Shown here piece after piece: positions 16,706 to 25,080 of a stretch of 64,000 bases of DNA. The first letter of the stretch is position 1; every line of letters starts with the position of its first letter. Location: positions 636,001-700,000 of the forward strand of contig NC_010001.1 of the NCBI RefSeq assembly GCF_000018685.1, given 5' to 3'. The translations under genes were made by a program, and so were the position numbers. The stretch is from Lachnoclostridium phytofermentans ISDg. GTDB lineage: Bacteria; Bacillota; Clostridia; Lachnospirales; Lachnospiraceae. The notes beneath the pieces were generated by a model, which was given only the letters and a program-made list of their open reading frames with translations, ran no database searches and was not told the origin of the DNA.

Positions 16706-17812
16706 ATGATAGATAGAATATATGGGGTGGATGGTTTGGAAATAGGAGAACAGATAATACAGGAAGCAAATATTCTTATAGTGGATGATGTGATCGCAAA
16801 TCTAATTGTGTTGACAGAGATGATACGAAAATCTGGATATGTAGCGCGTCCAGTTACCAGTGTAAAGCAAGCAACACAAGCAATTGAGGCAACACTGCCG
16901 CAACTTATTTTGTTAGATATCTCTATGCCTGATATGGATGGATTTGAGTGGTGCGAGAGATTGAAAAAAGATGCAAAAACGAGAGATATTCCGATAATCT
17001 TTATTTCAGCACTAAATTCTACTGAAGATAAAATTCGAGGATTTAACCTTGGTGCGGTTGATTTTATTAGTAAACCTTTTGAACACGAAGAAGTATCGCT
17101 AAGAATTAGTACTCATCTTAAAATACATCGAATGCAGCAAGAACTTGAGATGTATAATCAAAAGCTTCAAAAACTTGTCAAAGAACAGATGGAAAAGATA
17201 GAAACGGAAGAGAAAAATCTGATCTATGCAATGGCTAGAATGTGTGAAGCAAGAGATAAGGGAAGAGAAAATCATATTGAAAATATAGGAAAGAATTGTA
17301 GGCTTCTTGCAATGAGTTTGCATTTTTCGGGTTTGTACGAAGAGGAGATCACACAAGATTATATTGATACGATTGAGCTTGCTTCCGCATTACATGATAT
17401 CGGTAAAATATTCATACCTGATAATATTTTACAAAAAAGAGGGAAACTTACTATAGATGAGGATAGAGTGCTGAAATCACATGCGGAACTTGGAGCTAAG
17501 AACTTAAGTGAAGCTTATGCACAAAGTGAATATAATGACTTCTTAAAGATGGCTATTGACATAGCAAAGTATCATCATGAGAAGTATGATGGATCAGGAT
17601 ATCCAATGGGATTAAGAGGGAAAGAGATACCTTTATCTGCCCGTATTGTTGCCGTAGTAAATAAGTATGATAATTTATTAAGAGATTCAGCGGATGAAGG
17701 AGAGGAAGCGCATAAAGAGGCACTACAGCGTATGAAGCTTGAGGCGAACCGTAGCTTAGATCCTGACATTATTGAAGTATTTTTAAAGATACAACGCCAG
17801 CTAAAAAGATAA
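16706..17812 (+). CDS. Response regulator with HD-GYP domain
   Basis: 368 residues: a receiver domain (about 22-140) with the acidic pair in LIVDDV, phospho-acceptor Asp71 in LILLDISMPDMDG and the Lys of SKPF; a coiled linker; and an HD-GYP phosphodiesterase domain with HDIGKIFIPD, then HHEKYDGSGYPMGLRGKEIP. Such proteins usually cleave cyclic di-GMP, so the pair would couple an intracellular signal to cyclic di-GMP breakdown. The start is uncertain: the ATG at 16706 lacks a site, and a TTG at 16736 after GGGGTGG is possible; the receiver is complete in either case. Confidence 0.9.
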   Translation: MIDRIYGVDGLEIGEQIIQEANILIVDDVIANLIVLTEMIRKSGYVARPVTSVKQATQAIEATLPQLILLDISMPDMDGFEWCERLKKDAKTRDIPIIFISALNSTEDKIRGFNLGAVDFISKPFEHEEVSLRISTHLKIHRMQQELEMYNQKLQKLVKEQMEKIETEEKNLIYAMARMCEARDKGRENHIENIGKNCRLLAMSLHFSGLYEEEITQDYIDTIELASALHDIGKIFIPDNILQKRGKLTIDEDRVLKSHAELGAKNLSEAYAQSEYNDFLKMAIDIAKYHHEKYDGSGYPMGLRGKEIPLSARIVAVVNKYDNLLRDSADEGEEAHKEALQRMKLEANRSLDPDIIEVFLKIQRQLKR

Positions 17813-17905
17813 GTGAACAACCTTAGATTCCAGGCAAATAGCCCCAAAAAAACTTACCAAGAATGTATACGGACCGAGGGCTTAATTAAGATTAGGAATT
17901 TAGGA

Positions 17906-17997
17906 AGAGTGAAAGATCAATCTATCATAGAGTGAAAGATAAAACTATCATATAGTGAAAGATAAAACTATCACAGAGTGAAGGATCAATCTTTCAC
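17906..17997. repeat. Four tandem 23-bp palindromic repeats
   Basis: Exactly four 23-base units (17906, 17929, 17952, 17975). Each contains a GTGAAAGAT arm and an ATCTTTCAC-like arm, so every unit is itself a near-palindrome. It fills the gap 17813-18073 before the DUF4015 gene. Confidence 0.9.
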
Positions 17998-18004
17998 TCA
18001 GGAA

Positions 18005-18038
18005 GTTTGAGCCTACGTAATCCTCGGCACAAACTTCG
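18005..18038. repeat. Dispersed repeat family D, copy D1
   Basis: Hairpin AAGTTTGAGCC / GGCACAAACTT (one mismatch). A related element lies at 20825-20856. Confidence 0.5.
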
Positions 18039-18073
18039 AATGTGCGAAAAGATGTGCAGGAATGAGGAAAAGG

Positions 18074-19546
18074 ATGAGAAAGAAAGATCGTTATCTTGAT
18101 TTTGATGCAAAACGTAGGAAACTAAAATTTACTCGAAGAAGAATAAAAGGTTTTCAAAATCGAGGGGTGTTAGCACTACTCATTTTGGTAATTGCTTTAG
18201 GGCTTGGTACATGTGTTTTCTTTTTTTTAAAAGCTAAGATGGATAGGATTGGGAAAAAAGAACTTTCTGAAAATCAATTAATTAAACAACAGCTTGAGGA
18301 ATTATCGGGTCGTACGGCATCTGGACCTTATGGAATGTGGATTGCTAAGCCAATAGGGGAAAAGCTATTAGAGCCTGTGGAAGATCAGGAAGTTTGGATG
18401 ACGAATTTTAAAGATACTCGTAAAGCAGTTAAAGCAAAGGGAATATACATCACTGCATCCAGAGCGAATAATAATATCGATGATTTATTAAAATTAGTAG
18501 ATGATACAGAACTTAACGCGATGGTAATTGATATCAAAGATGACGAAGGGAGAATCACTTACCAGATGCAATATCAACCAGCCATCGATATTAATGCAAC
18601 AAGAGGTTATATTAGTGATATTAATGGGCTAATAAGTAAGTTAAAAGAACACGATGTTTATCTTATTGCCCGTGTTGTAGCATTTAAAGATCCTGTACTA
18701 GCTGATAAAAGGCCAGAACTTGCACTTAAGTTAAAGGATGGTTCTACCTTTCGTGATAAGGATAAGTTAGCGTGGGTAAATCCTTATAAAAAAGAAGTAT
18801 GGGATTACTTAGTAGGAGTTGCATCGCAATGTGCTTCGCTTGGTTTTGATGAGGTTAACTTTGATTACATTCGTTTTTCCACAGATAGTGGTATGGCAAA
18901 TGTTGATTTTGGGGTGGAAGCTACCACCAAAACAAAAATTGAAACTATAACAGAGTTTGTAAAATATGCTTGTGAACAATTACGACCATTAGGTATCTTT
19001 GTATCAGCGGATGTTTATGGAGCGATTATCAGTAGCTCTGTAGATGCGAAAATCGTTGGGCAAAGTTATTTAGAGATGTCTAAATATTTAGATTATATAT
19101 GTCCTATGATTTACCCTTCCCATTATGGTGAAGGTTATTATGGAATTAAATATCCTGATACAGAGCCTTATAATCTTATACTGGCGGCGCTAGACGCTTC
19201 CAGAAAGGCATTAAATCAAATACCAGAGGGAGAACACAAGGCGTTGGTTCGGCCTTGGCTTCAGGATTTTACCGCCCCTTGGATTAAACATTATATTCGA
19301 TATGGTTCCAAGGAAGTCAGAGAACAGATTGAAGCTGTCTATGATTCTGATTACTCAGAGTGGCTTTTATGGAACGGTAATATGAATTATACCAAGGAAG
19401 CGTTATATACGGAGGAAGAAGCAGCGATTCAATATGCCAATCGGCCAACGCCAACCCCTCTTCCAATGCCTTCGTCAATTCCACTTCCAACTAGAGTTCC
19501 AAACTCTGGTAAGTATTATGATTCACCATGGAAATCAGGAAATTAA
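18074..19546 (+). CDS. DUF4015 putative glycoside hydrolase, membrane-anchored
   Basis: 490 residues. A basic N-terminus, a membrane helix at about 32-54, then an extracellular DUF4015 (TIM-barrel, glycoside-hydrolase-like) domain from KGIYITASRANNN onward with VIDIKDDEGRITY, ARVVAFKDP, GFDEVNFDYIRF and YICPMIYPSHY. A Pro/Thr/Ser-rich tail (PTPTPLPMPSSIPLPTRVP) ends it. The conserved acidic residues on barrel strands are consistent with a hydrolase, but no substrate is known for the family. I chose ATG 18074, six bases after GAGG; an ATG at 18062 would have its site in direct contact. Confidence 0.85.
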   Translation: MRKKDRYLDFDAKRRKLKFTRRRIKGFQNRGVLALLILVIALGLGTCVFFFLKAKMDRIGKKELSENQLIKQQLEELSGRTASGPYGMWIAKPIGEKLLEPVEDQEVWMTNFKDTRKAVKAKGIYITASRANNNIDDLLKLVDDTELNAMVIDIKDDEGRITYQMQYQPAIDINATRGYISDINGLISKLKEHDVYLIARVVAFKDPVLADKRPELALKLKDGSTFRDKDKLAWVNPYKKEVWDYLVGVASQCASLGFDEVNFDYIRFSTDSGMANVDFGVEATTKTKIETITEFVKYACEQLRPLGIFVSADVYGAIISSSVDAKIVGQSYLEMSKYLDYICPMIYPSHYGEGYYGIKYPDTEPYNLILAALDASRKALNQIPEGEHKALVRPWLQDFTAPWIKHYIRYGSKEVREQIEAVYDSDYSEWLLWNGNMNYTKEALYTEEEAAIQYANRPTPTPLPMPSSIPLPTRVPNSGKYYDSPWKSGN

Positions 19547-19591
19547 TAAAATTATTGCAAGGTATTTTTATTTCATGGGTATTTATAGATA

Positions 19592-19648
19592 AGCATACGA
19601 TATTATAGTGTGCGACATATGTCGTATTCCACTATTATAACGCATACT
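19592..19648. promoter_or_regulatory. 57-bp imperfect dyad before the sigma factor gene
   Basis: Centred on the perfect 12-bp palindrome CGACATATGTCG (19613-19624), with outer arms AGCATACGATATTATAGTG and CACTATTATAACGCATACT that pair with few mismatches. It ends five bases before GGAGG of the sigma gene, so it could be an operator or a leader hairpin. Confidence 0.7.
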
Positions 19649-19665
19649 CGAAGGAGGCAGTTAAC

Positions 19666-20220
19666 TTGACCGATGAAGAAATTCTTTCTCTGATTAATAA
19701 GAAAAATCAACTGGGACTCTCCTTGTTAGCAGAGAAGTATGAAAAACTGCTAGTATATATCGCTGCTGGTATCCTTGGAAACCATGTTAGGGATATAGAG
19801 GAATGTGTTAACGATACGTATTTTAAGTTCTGGAAGAATGCAGAGAAATATGATTATACGAAAGCCTCGTTGCCTACCTATCTTAAGGTGATTGTCAGAA
19901 ACACCGCGATCAATCGTTTGCGTGATGTGAGGAGGCACGAAGACCGGACACATTCCGAAGATGTAGCAGAGCTTGCATCGGTTCTTCCCGATGTAAGTGT
20001 GAACATTGAAAATCAAATGTTACGAAAAGAAAATGTAAAGAGGCTAAATAAAATGATTGCAAGTCTCCCAGAGAAAGATCGGGAATTAATGATAAGAAAA
20101 TATTATTATGTGCAATCCTCCAAGGTAATAGCACATGCTATGAGCATGTCTGTTACAGCAGTGGATAGTAGGTTATCACGTTTACGAACAAAAATGAAAA
20201 ATGAATATCAGTTAACTTAA
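19666..20220 (+). CDS. Sigma-70 family (ECF-like) RNA polymerase sigma factor
   Basis: 184 residues, starting with TTG eight bases after GGAGG. Region 2 lies at about 20-90 (DIEECVNDTYFKFWKNAEKY, then LPTYLKVIVRNTAINRLRD) and region 4 at about 125-180 (LPEKDRELMIRKYYY, then a helix-turn-helix with AVDSRLSRLRTKMKNE). It directs RNA polymerase to a specific promoter set. It is followed after 15 bases by a membrane protein that may hold it inactive. The large dyad upstream suggests its own expression is tightly controlled. Confidence 0.9.
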   Translation: MTDEEILSLINKKNQLGLSLLAEKYEKLLVYIAAGILGNHVRDIEECVNDTYFKFWKNAEKYDYTKASLPTYLKVIVRNTAINRLRDVRRHEDRTHSEDVAELASVLPDVSVNIENQMLRKENVKRLNKMIASLPEKDRELMIRKYYYVQSSKVIAHAMSMSVTAVDSRLSRLRTKMKNEYQLT

Positions 20221-20235
20221 AGAAGGGAGCAACCT

Positions 20236-20652
20236 ATGACGGAAAATTACTTAATTGATTTAATGGGTGATTTAGAAACCAGATTCCTAGAAAATGAGTA
20301 CCCTGAGAGGGACATTCAAAAGCAAACGGCCATCGCAAAAAGAAGACGAACATTAATGCCATTTAAGAAGGGAAATGTATTTGTAATTTCGGATACATTA
20401 TATCGAACCATAAATGAGCAAAGAGAACTATATGACAATATAGTTGCGCATGAGCCTGTATTAGAGCGTGCTGCTCATGCAAAAGAACATGTAAAACAGA
20501 AAGTAGATGCCGTTCAAGCAAAGATAAAGGCATTGGTAGCAGTAGTGTCAGGGATAATAGCCATGGCAGTCGTTATTATAAGTTTAATACGTATGGTTGC
20601 TAAGAAAAAGTGGTTAAATAAATTGTTTGGAAAGAGAGTACAAACAGCATAA
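20236..20652 (+). CDS. Single-pass membrane protein, possible anti-sigma factor
   Basis: 138 residues, with GGGAG six bases before the ATG. A soluble N-terminal half (about 1-95), a helical charged stretch, then one membrane helix (about 99-121) and a short basic tail. Neither a ZAS zinc motif nor another known anti-sigma domain is visible. The role is inferred only from its place directly after the sigma gene, an arrangement usual for sigma/anti-sigma pairs with a cytoplasmic binding domain and membrane anchor. Confidence 0.65.
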   Translation: MTENYLIDLMGDLETRFLENEYPERDIQKQTAIAKRRRTLMPFKKGNVFVISDTLYRTINEQRELYDNIVAHEPVLERAAHAKEHVKQKVDAVQAKIKALVAVVSGIIAMAVVIISLIRMVAKKKWLNKLFGKRVQTA

Positions 20653-20682
20653 GAACGAGGGGAGAAACTGAAAAATCCTCCA

Positions 20683-20742
20683 GTGTGAAAATTAGAATTT
20701 CTTGAGCGACGTACTTTAGTCGTCCAAGAAATTCTTCTCACT
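20683..20742. repeat. Dispersed structured repeat family E, copy E2
   Basis: Stem AGAATTTCTTG...CGAC / GTCG...CAAGAAATTCT bounded by GTGTGAAA and TTCTCACTTT. It lies after the sigma/membrane gene pair and may end their transcript, although no T run follows. Confidence 0.65.
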
Positions 20743-20824
20743 TTGAAAACATATCTGTAGTAGGCTGGATATTTGGTACCTGCTCAACAGTAGGCAGCGT
20801 GAAAAACTTTGTTCTCTCGTACAG

Positions 20825-20856
20825 AAGTTTGTGCTAAGGATAACGCAGGCACAAAT
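20825..20856. repeat. Dispersed repeat family D, copy D2
   Basis: GAAGTTTGTGC ... GGCACAAA, similar in sequence and layout to 18005-18038. It lies about 80 bases before fabD. Confidence 0.45.
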
Positions 20857-20933
20857 ATCCGTTTGAACTCATTTTATTATTGAATGGAAATACTTTAATT
20901 AAAAAGAATAGTTACTCGGAGGTTAGGTTGATA

Positions 20934-21851
20934 ATGAAACAAGTGGCATTTCTCTTCCCAGGCCAGGGGGCTCAATATACTGGAATGGGAAAAGACTTTT
21001 ATGATACCTATAAAGAATCCAAAGAGGTATTTGAATTAGCAAGTGATATTTTATCACTCGATATGACGAAACTTATTTTTGAAGAGGATGAAAGACTTCA
21101 TATAACAGAATATACGCAAGTAGCAATGGTTACCACAATGACAGCAATGCTAATGGCTGTGAAGGAGAAGAACATAACTCCAGCTGTTTGTGCCGGACTT
21201 AGTTTAGGAGAGTATGTAGCTCTATATCAAAGTAAGGTTCTAAGCTTAAAAGATGTGATTTATCTTGTAAGAAAAAGAGGAATCTATATGCAAGAAGCAG
21301 TACCAGTGTCTGTAGGTACGATGGCAGCAGTGTTAGGGCTTAACAATGAATTGGTGGAAGAAATTTGTGCCAATACGGAAGGAATCGTAACCGTAGCAAA
21401 TTATAACTGTCCAGGGCAAATTGTAATCTCAGGTGAAAAGCATTCGGTTGAAGCAGCAAAGATTAGCCTTGAAAAAGCAGGAGCGAAAAGGGTTTTACCG
21501 CTTAATGTAAGTGGACCATTCCATTCACCGATGCTTCTTCCAGCTGGTGAAAAGCTTCGAAAAGAGTTAGAAGTGATTACAATAAATGATCCAGTAATTC
21601 CTTACGTTGCGAATACTACGGCTGAGTATATCACAAGCAAAGAGCCTATCGTAGATAGTTTGGCAGCTCAAGTTTCTTCTTCCGTACGATGGCAACAGAG
21701 TGTGGAAAAAATGATTGCAAATGGTATTACAACTTTTGTTGAGATTGGTCCAGGAAAAACCTTATCTTCATTTGTAAAAAAGATCGATCGTACCATGCAA
21801 GTAATTAACATAGAAAAGATAGAAGATTTAGATAAGCTAGACGCTTTATAA
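20934..21851 (+). CDS. fabD: Malonyl-CoA:ACP transacylase FabD
   Basis: Moves malonyl from CoA to acyl carrier protein, the step that supplies two-carbon units for fatty acid elongation. 305 residues: FLFPGQGAQ at the start, nucleophile Ser90 in GLSLGEYVAL, the catalytic His in GPFHSPM, and GQIVISG. I start at ATG 20934, the normal family start, with GGAGG eleven bases upstream; an in-frame TTG at 20928 is closer to that site and remains possible. First gene of the fatty acid operon, which runs on to accA at 28382. Confidence 0.95.
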   Translation: MKQVAFLFPGQGAQYTGMGKDFYDTYKESKEVFELASDILSLDMTKLIFEEDERLHITEYTQVAMVTTMTAMLMAVKEKNITPAVCAGLSLGEYVALYQSKVLSLKDVIYLVRKRGIYMQEAVPVSVGTMAAVLGLNNELVEEICANTEGIVTVANYNCPGQIVISGEKHSVEAAKISLEKAGAKRVLPLNVSGPFHSPMLLPAGEKLRKELEVITINDPVIPYVANTTAEYITSKEPIVDSLAAQVSSSVRWQQSVEKMIANGITTFVEIGPGKTLSSFVKKIDRTMQVINIEKIEDLDKLDAL

Positions 21852-21951
21852 ATAATGACAGCTTTATATTCGTACCAATAGATTTTTGTTACATTTCTCA
21901 TAACAGAAATCTGATATTGGTCATTTTTATACGCTTAAATGGAGGAATGAT

Positions 21952-22692
21952 ATGTTAGAGAATAAAGTTGCAGTGGTGACAGGCGCGAGCCGTGGAATTG
22001 GACGCCAGGTCGCATTGACACTTGCTAGTTATGGAGCAACAGTAGTAGTTAATTATTGTGGTTCAAAGGAACGTGCTGAAGAAGTAGTACAAAAGATTAT
22101 AAGCGAAGGTGGGAAAGCTATTGCTTATCAGGCAGATGTTTCGGATGCAAAAGCTACAGAAGCTATGTTTGCTGATATCTTAGCAGAATTTAAACAAGTT
22201 GATATCTTAGTAAATAACGCTGGTATTACAAGAGATAACCTTATTATGAAGATGTCGGAAGAAGAATTTGATGTGGTTATTGATACGAACTTAAAAGGTT
22301 GTTTTCACTGTATTAAGCAAGTGACTCGTCCAATGCTTAAGCAAAGAAGCGGAAGAATTATCAATATCTCATCGGTCGTTGGTGTGATTGGGAATATAGG
22401 TCAGATAAATTATTGTGCATCCAAAGCTGGTGTGATAGGAATGACAAAGTCAGCTGCCAGAGAATTAGGTTCTCGTGGGATTACCGTGAATGCGGTAGCA
22501 CCAGGATTTATACAGACGGAAATGACTGATGTTTTACCAGAGAATGCAAAAGAGATGGTACTTACACAAATACCGCTAAAGAAGTTTGGTGAGGTTACTC
22601 ATATAGCAGAAACAGTAGCATTTTTGGCATCGGATAAAGCAGCTTATATTACGGGGCAAGTAATACAAGTAGATGGTGGAATGGGAATGTAA
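21952..22692 (+). CDS. fabG: 3-oxoacyl-ACP reductase FabG
   Basis: NADPH-dependent reduction of 3-oxoacyl-ACP to 3-hydroxyacyl-ACP. A 246-residue classical short-chain dehydrogenase: cofactor loop TGASRGIG (10-17), NNAG (88-91), and catalytic Ser141, Tyr154 and Lys158 in the NISS and YCASK motifs. The family end VDGGMGM is present. GGAGG lies before the ATG at a good distance. Second gene of the operon, 100 bases after fabD. Confidence 0.95.
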   Translation: MLENKVAVVTGASRGIGRQVALTLASYGATVVVNYCGSKERAEEVVQKIISEGGKAIAYQADVSDAKATEAMFADILAEFKQVDILVNNAGITRDNLIMKMSEEEFDVVIDTNLKGCFHCIKQVTRPMLKQRSGRIINISSVVGVIGNIGQINYCASKAGVIGMTKSAARELGSRGITVNAVAPGFIQTEMTDVLPENAKEMVLTQIPLKKFGEVTHIAETVAFLASDKAAYITGQVIQVDGGMGM

Positions 22693-22697
22693 TTAGT

Positions 22698-22730
22698 GCC
22701 TGCACCTTAAGTTTGCAGGCTATGGAAAGG
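22698..22730 (+). repeat. Leader repeat family C, copy C1 (before fabF)
   Basis: CCTGCA...TGCAGG hairpin followed by TATGGAAAGG, which holds the ribosome binding site of fabF. Nearly the same block precedes the GH2 gene (36701-36734). Confidence 0.7.
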
Positions 22731-22743
22731 TGTGGTTATTCAT

Positions 22744-23979
22744 ATGAAACGAGTAGTAGTAACAGGTATGGGAGTAATTACTCCAATCGGAAAGAATGTG
22801 GAAGATTTTTGGAGTAATATTAAAAGTGGAACAACAGGTTTTGGGCCGATTACCTATTTTGATACAACCGATTATCGTGCAAAGCTTGCAGCAGAGGTAA
22901 AAGATTTTAATGCAGCCGACTATATGGATGGGAAGTCAGCAAGACGTATGGAAAAATTCTGTCAATATGCAGTAGCTGCGACAAAGGAAGCGATCGAATC
23001 CAGTGGTCTTGATTTAACGAAAGAAGATAGAACAAGAATTGGTGTGTCTGTTGGTTCTGGTATTGGTGACTTAGTGATTATCGAAAAGGAATACGAAAAA
23101 GTTTTAAATAACGGTCCTAAGAGAACCAACCCATTATTTGTTCCGCTGATGATAAGCAATATGGCAGCTGGTAATGTATCAATTAATTTCGGACTAAAGG
23201 GAAAATGTATTAACGTAGTAACTGCATGTGCGACAGGAACACATTCGATTGGAGAAGCGTACCGTGCAATTCAATGTGGTGATGCAGATGTTATGGTTTG
23301 TGGTGGCACGGAAGCAGCGATTTCAAAGCTTGGTATTGCAGGATTTGGAGCACTTACTGCATTAAGTTCATCGGAAGATCCAAAGAGAGCCTCCATTCCT
23401 TTTGATAAAGAACGTAACGGCTTTATTATGGGAGAGGGTGCTGGTGTTGTTGTGATTGAGTCCTTAGAACATGCCAAAGCAAGAGGAGCGAATATCTTAG
23501 CAGAAGTAGCTGGATATGGAGCAACAGCAGATGCTTTTCATATTACCTCACCTGCTGAAGATGGAGAAGGTGCGATGAGAGCAATGCTCCTTGCAGTGAA
23601 AGAAGCAGGCTTAAAACCAGAAGATGTTGATTACATCAATGCACACGGAACAAGTACTCATCACAATGATTTATTTGAGACAAAATCGATTAAAGCTGCA
23701 TTTGGAGAGCATGCATATCATCTTAATGTGAATTCTACAAAGTCAATGACAGGTCATCTGTTAGGTGCTGCTGGCGCTGTTGAATTTATTGTATGTGTGA
23801 AATCTGTACAGGAAGATTTTATTCATGCGACAGTTGGTTATAGCGTACCAGATGAAGAACTTGATTTGGATTATACAAAGGAAGCTAGAACGGACAAAAA
23901 GGTAAATGTAGCAATTAGTAATTCTCTAGGATTTGGTGGACACAATGGAACTCTTCTAGTAAAAAAATATGTAGAGTAA
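22744..23979 (+). CDS. fabF: 3-oxoacyl-ACP synthase II FabF
   Basis: Condenses malonyl-ACP with acyl-ACP in chain elongation. 411 residues: nucleophile Cys162 in VTACATGTHS, the two catalytic His in NAHGTSTHHND and STKSMTGHLLGAAGA, and the closing NSLGFGGHN. The ATG at 22744 gives the standard family start (MKRVVVTGMG); an in-frame GTG at 22732 lies on the ribosome binding site. This and no other elongating synthase is seen here; the initiating enzyme FabH is absent. Confidence 0.95.
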   Translation: MKRVVVTGMGVITPIGKNVEDFWSNIKSGTTGFGPITYFDTTDYRAKLAAEVKDFNAADYMDGKSARRMEKFCQYAVAATKEAIESSGLDLTKEDRTRIGVSVGSGIGDLVIIEKEYEKVLNNGPKRTNPLFVPLMISNMAAGNVSINFGLKGKCINVVTACATGTHSIGEAYRAIQCGDADVMVCGGTEAAISKLGIAGFGALTALSSSEDPKRASIPFDKERNGFIMGEGAGVVVIESLEHAKARGANILAEVAGYGATADAFHITSPAEDGEGAMRAMLLAVKEAGLKPEDVDYINAHGTSTHHNDLFETKSIKAAFGEHAYHLNVNSTKSMTGHLLGAAGAVEFIVCVKSVQEDFIHATVGYSVPDEELDLDYTKEARTDKKVNVAISNSLGFGGHNGTLLVKKYVE

Positions 23980-23999
23980 GGTGCAGAACGGGGGATTTT

Positions 24000-24431
24000 A
24001 TGGAAATTAAAGATATTATTGATTTGATTGAGGCAGTATCTTCTTCGAAGTTAACTTCTTTTACTTATATAGAGGGAGAGACAAAGCTCTCTTTTGAATT
24101 AAATCATGAATTACTGATAACGGATGCTTCTAAGGTAGTAGCAGCTACTGCAATTAGCGAACAAGATTGTATTTTAAAAGATACAGTTCCATGTAATATT
24201 ATTACTTCTCCGATGGTAGGAACATTTTACTGTGCTAAGGGAGAAGGGGAAGAACCTTTCATTCAAGTTGGAGATAAGGTCATAAAAGGGCAAGTTGTTG
24301 GTATTGTCGAGGCTATGAAGCTTATGAATGAAATTGAGTCTCCATATGATGGTTTTGTAGAAGAAGTTTTAGTGAAAAATCAAGAAATGGTTGGATTTGA
24401 TCAAAAACTAGTTCGTATCCGTCCATTATAG
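24000..24431 (+). CDS. accB: Acetyl-CoA carboxylase biotin carboxyl carrier protein
   Basis: 143 residues. The N-terminal helix-rich part and a linker precede the biotinyl domain (about 68-143) with the biotinylated Lys107 in VEAMKLMNEIE. It carries the carboxyl group between AccC and AccAD. The site GGGGG lies seven bases before the ATG, 20 bases after fabF, so the two genes are tightly linked. Confidence 0.95.
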   Translation: MEIKDIIDLIEAVSSSKLTSFTYIEGETKLSFELNHELLITDASKVVAATAISEQDCILKDTVPCNIITSPMVGTFYCAKGEGEEPFIQVGDKVIKGQVVGIVEAMKLMNEIESPYDGFVEEVLVKNQEMVGFDQKLVRIRPL

Positions 24432-24514
24432 AAAAATTAAGTAGATTTTTAGGAAAAGTTCGCTGATGCGTTCTTTTACTCTATATGTTGCAATGGATGT
24501 TAAGTAATTTGTAC

Positions 24515-24576
24515 TGGCGTACAAAGTTGCTAACGATAAGAAATGACGCTAAAGCGCCAGAATAGAGGTTAAAATG
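24515..24576 (+). repeat. Leader repeat family B, copy B1 (before fabZ)
   Basis: TGGCGTACAAAGTTGC, a short variable part, AAAGCGCCAGAATAGAGGTTA and then the ATG. The block contains a GGCG/CGCC hairpin and the GAGG site. It recurs before accD (26470-26531). Confidence 0.8.
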
Positions 24577-24999
24577 GTATTAAATTGTAATGAAATTATG
24601 GATATAATTCCGCACCGTAGTCCATTTTTATTAGTAGACAGAATCTTAGAATTAGTTCCAGGAATTCGTGCTATCGGAAGAAAGTGTGTAACTTTTAATG
24701 AGCCTTTTTTTACTGGACATTATCCAGGTAATCCAGTGATGCCAGGAGTCTTAATTATAGAAGCATTAGCACAGGTAGGTTCCGTGGTTATGCTATCTTT
24801 GGAAGAAAATAAAGGTAAAGTTCCCTTCTTTGGGGGAATTGATAAAGCGAAATTTCGTAACATGGTAACACCTGGTGATGTGTTAACATTAGAGGTTTCT
24901 TTACTAAAGCAAAAAGGACCAGTCGGTGTAGCTACCGCAAAAGCATACGATGACGAAAAGGTTTTTGCAGAGGCAGAATTAACGTTTGTAATACGTTAA
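24574..24999 (+). CDS. fabZ: 3-hydroxyacyl-ACP dehydratase FabZ
   Basis: Dehydrates 3-hydroxyacyl-ACP to trans-2-enoyl-ACP. 141 residues in a single hot-dog fold: IIPHRSPFLLVDRI, catalytic His49 in GHYPGNPVMPGVL, and Glu63 in the following helix. GAGG lies five bases before the ATG, within the B-type leader repeat. The 142-base gap after accB holds that repeat and nothing else recognised. Confidence 0.95.
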   Translation: MVLNCNEIMDIIPHRSPFLLVDRILELVPGIRAIGRKCVTFNEPFFTGHYPGNPVMPGVLIIEALAQVGSVVMLSLEENKGKVPFFGGIDKAKFRNMVTPGDVLTLEVSLLKQKGPVGVATAKAYDDEKVFAEAELTFVIR

Positions 25000-25080
25000 G
25001 AATAGCGAATTATAAAGTAATTCACTGAAATATTGTGCAATAGCCCAAATTTGCGGGGTAGCAAAGGAATGGGGGTTCTT

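Noticed and set aside
17906..17997. CRISPR or phage attachment site
   Set aside because: Direct 23-bp tandem copies without spacers, no integrase or tRNA nearby.
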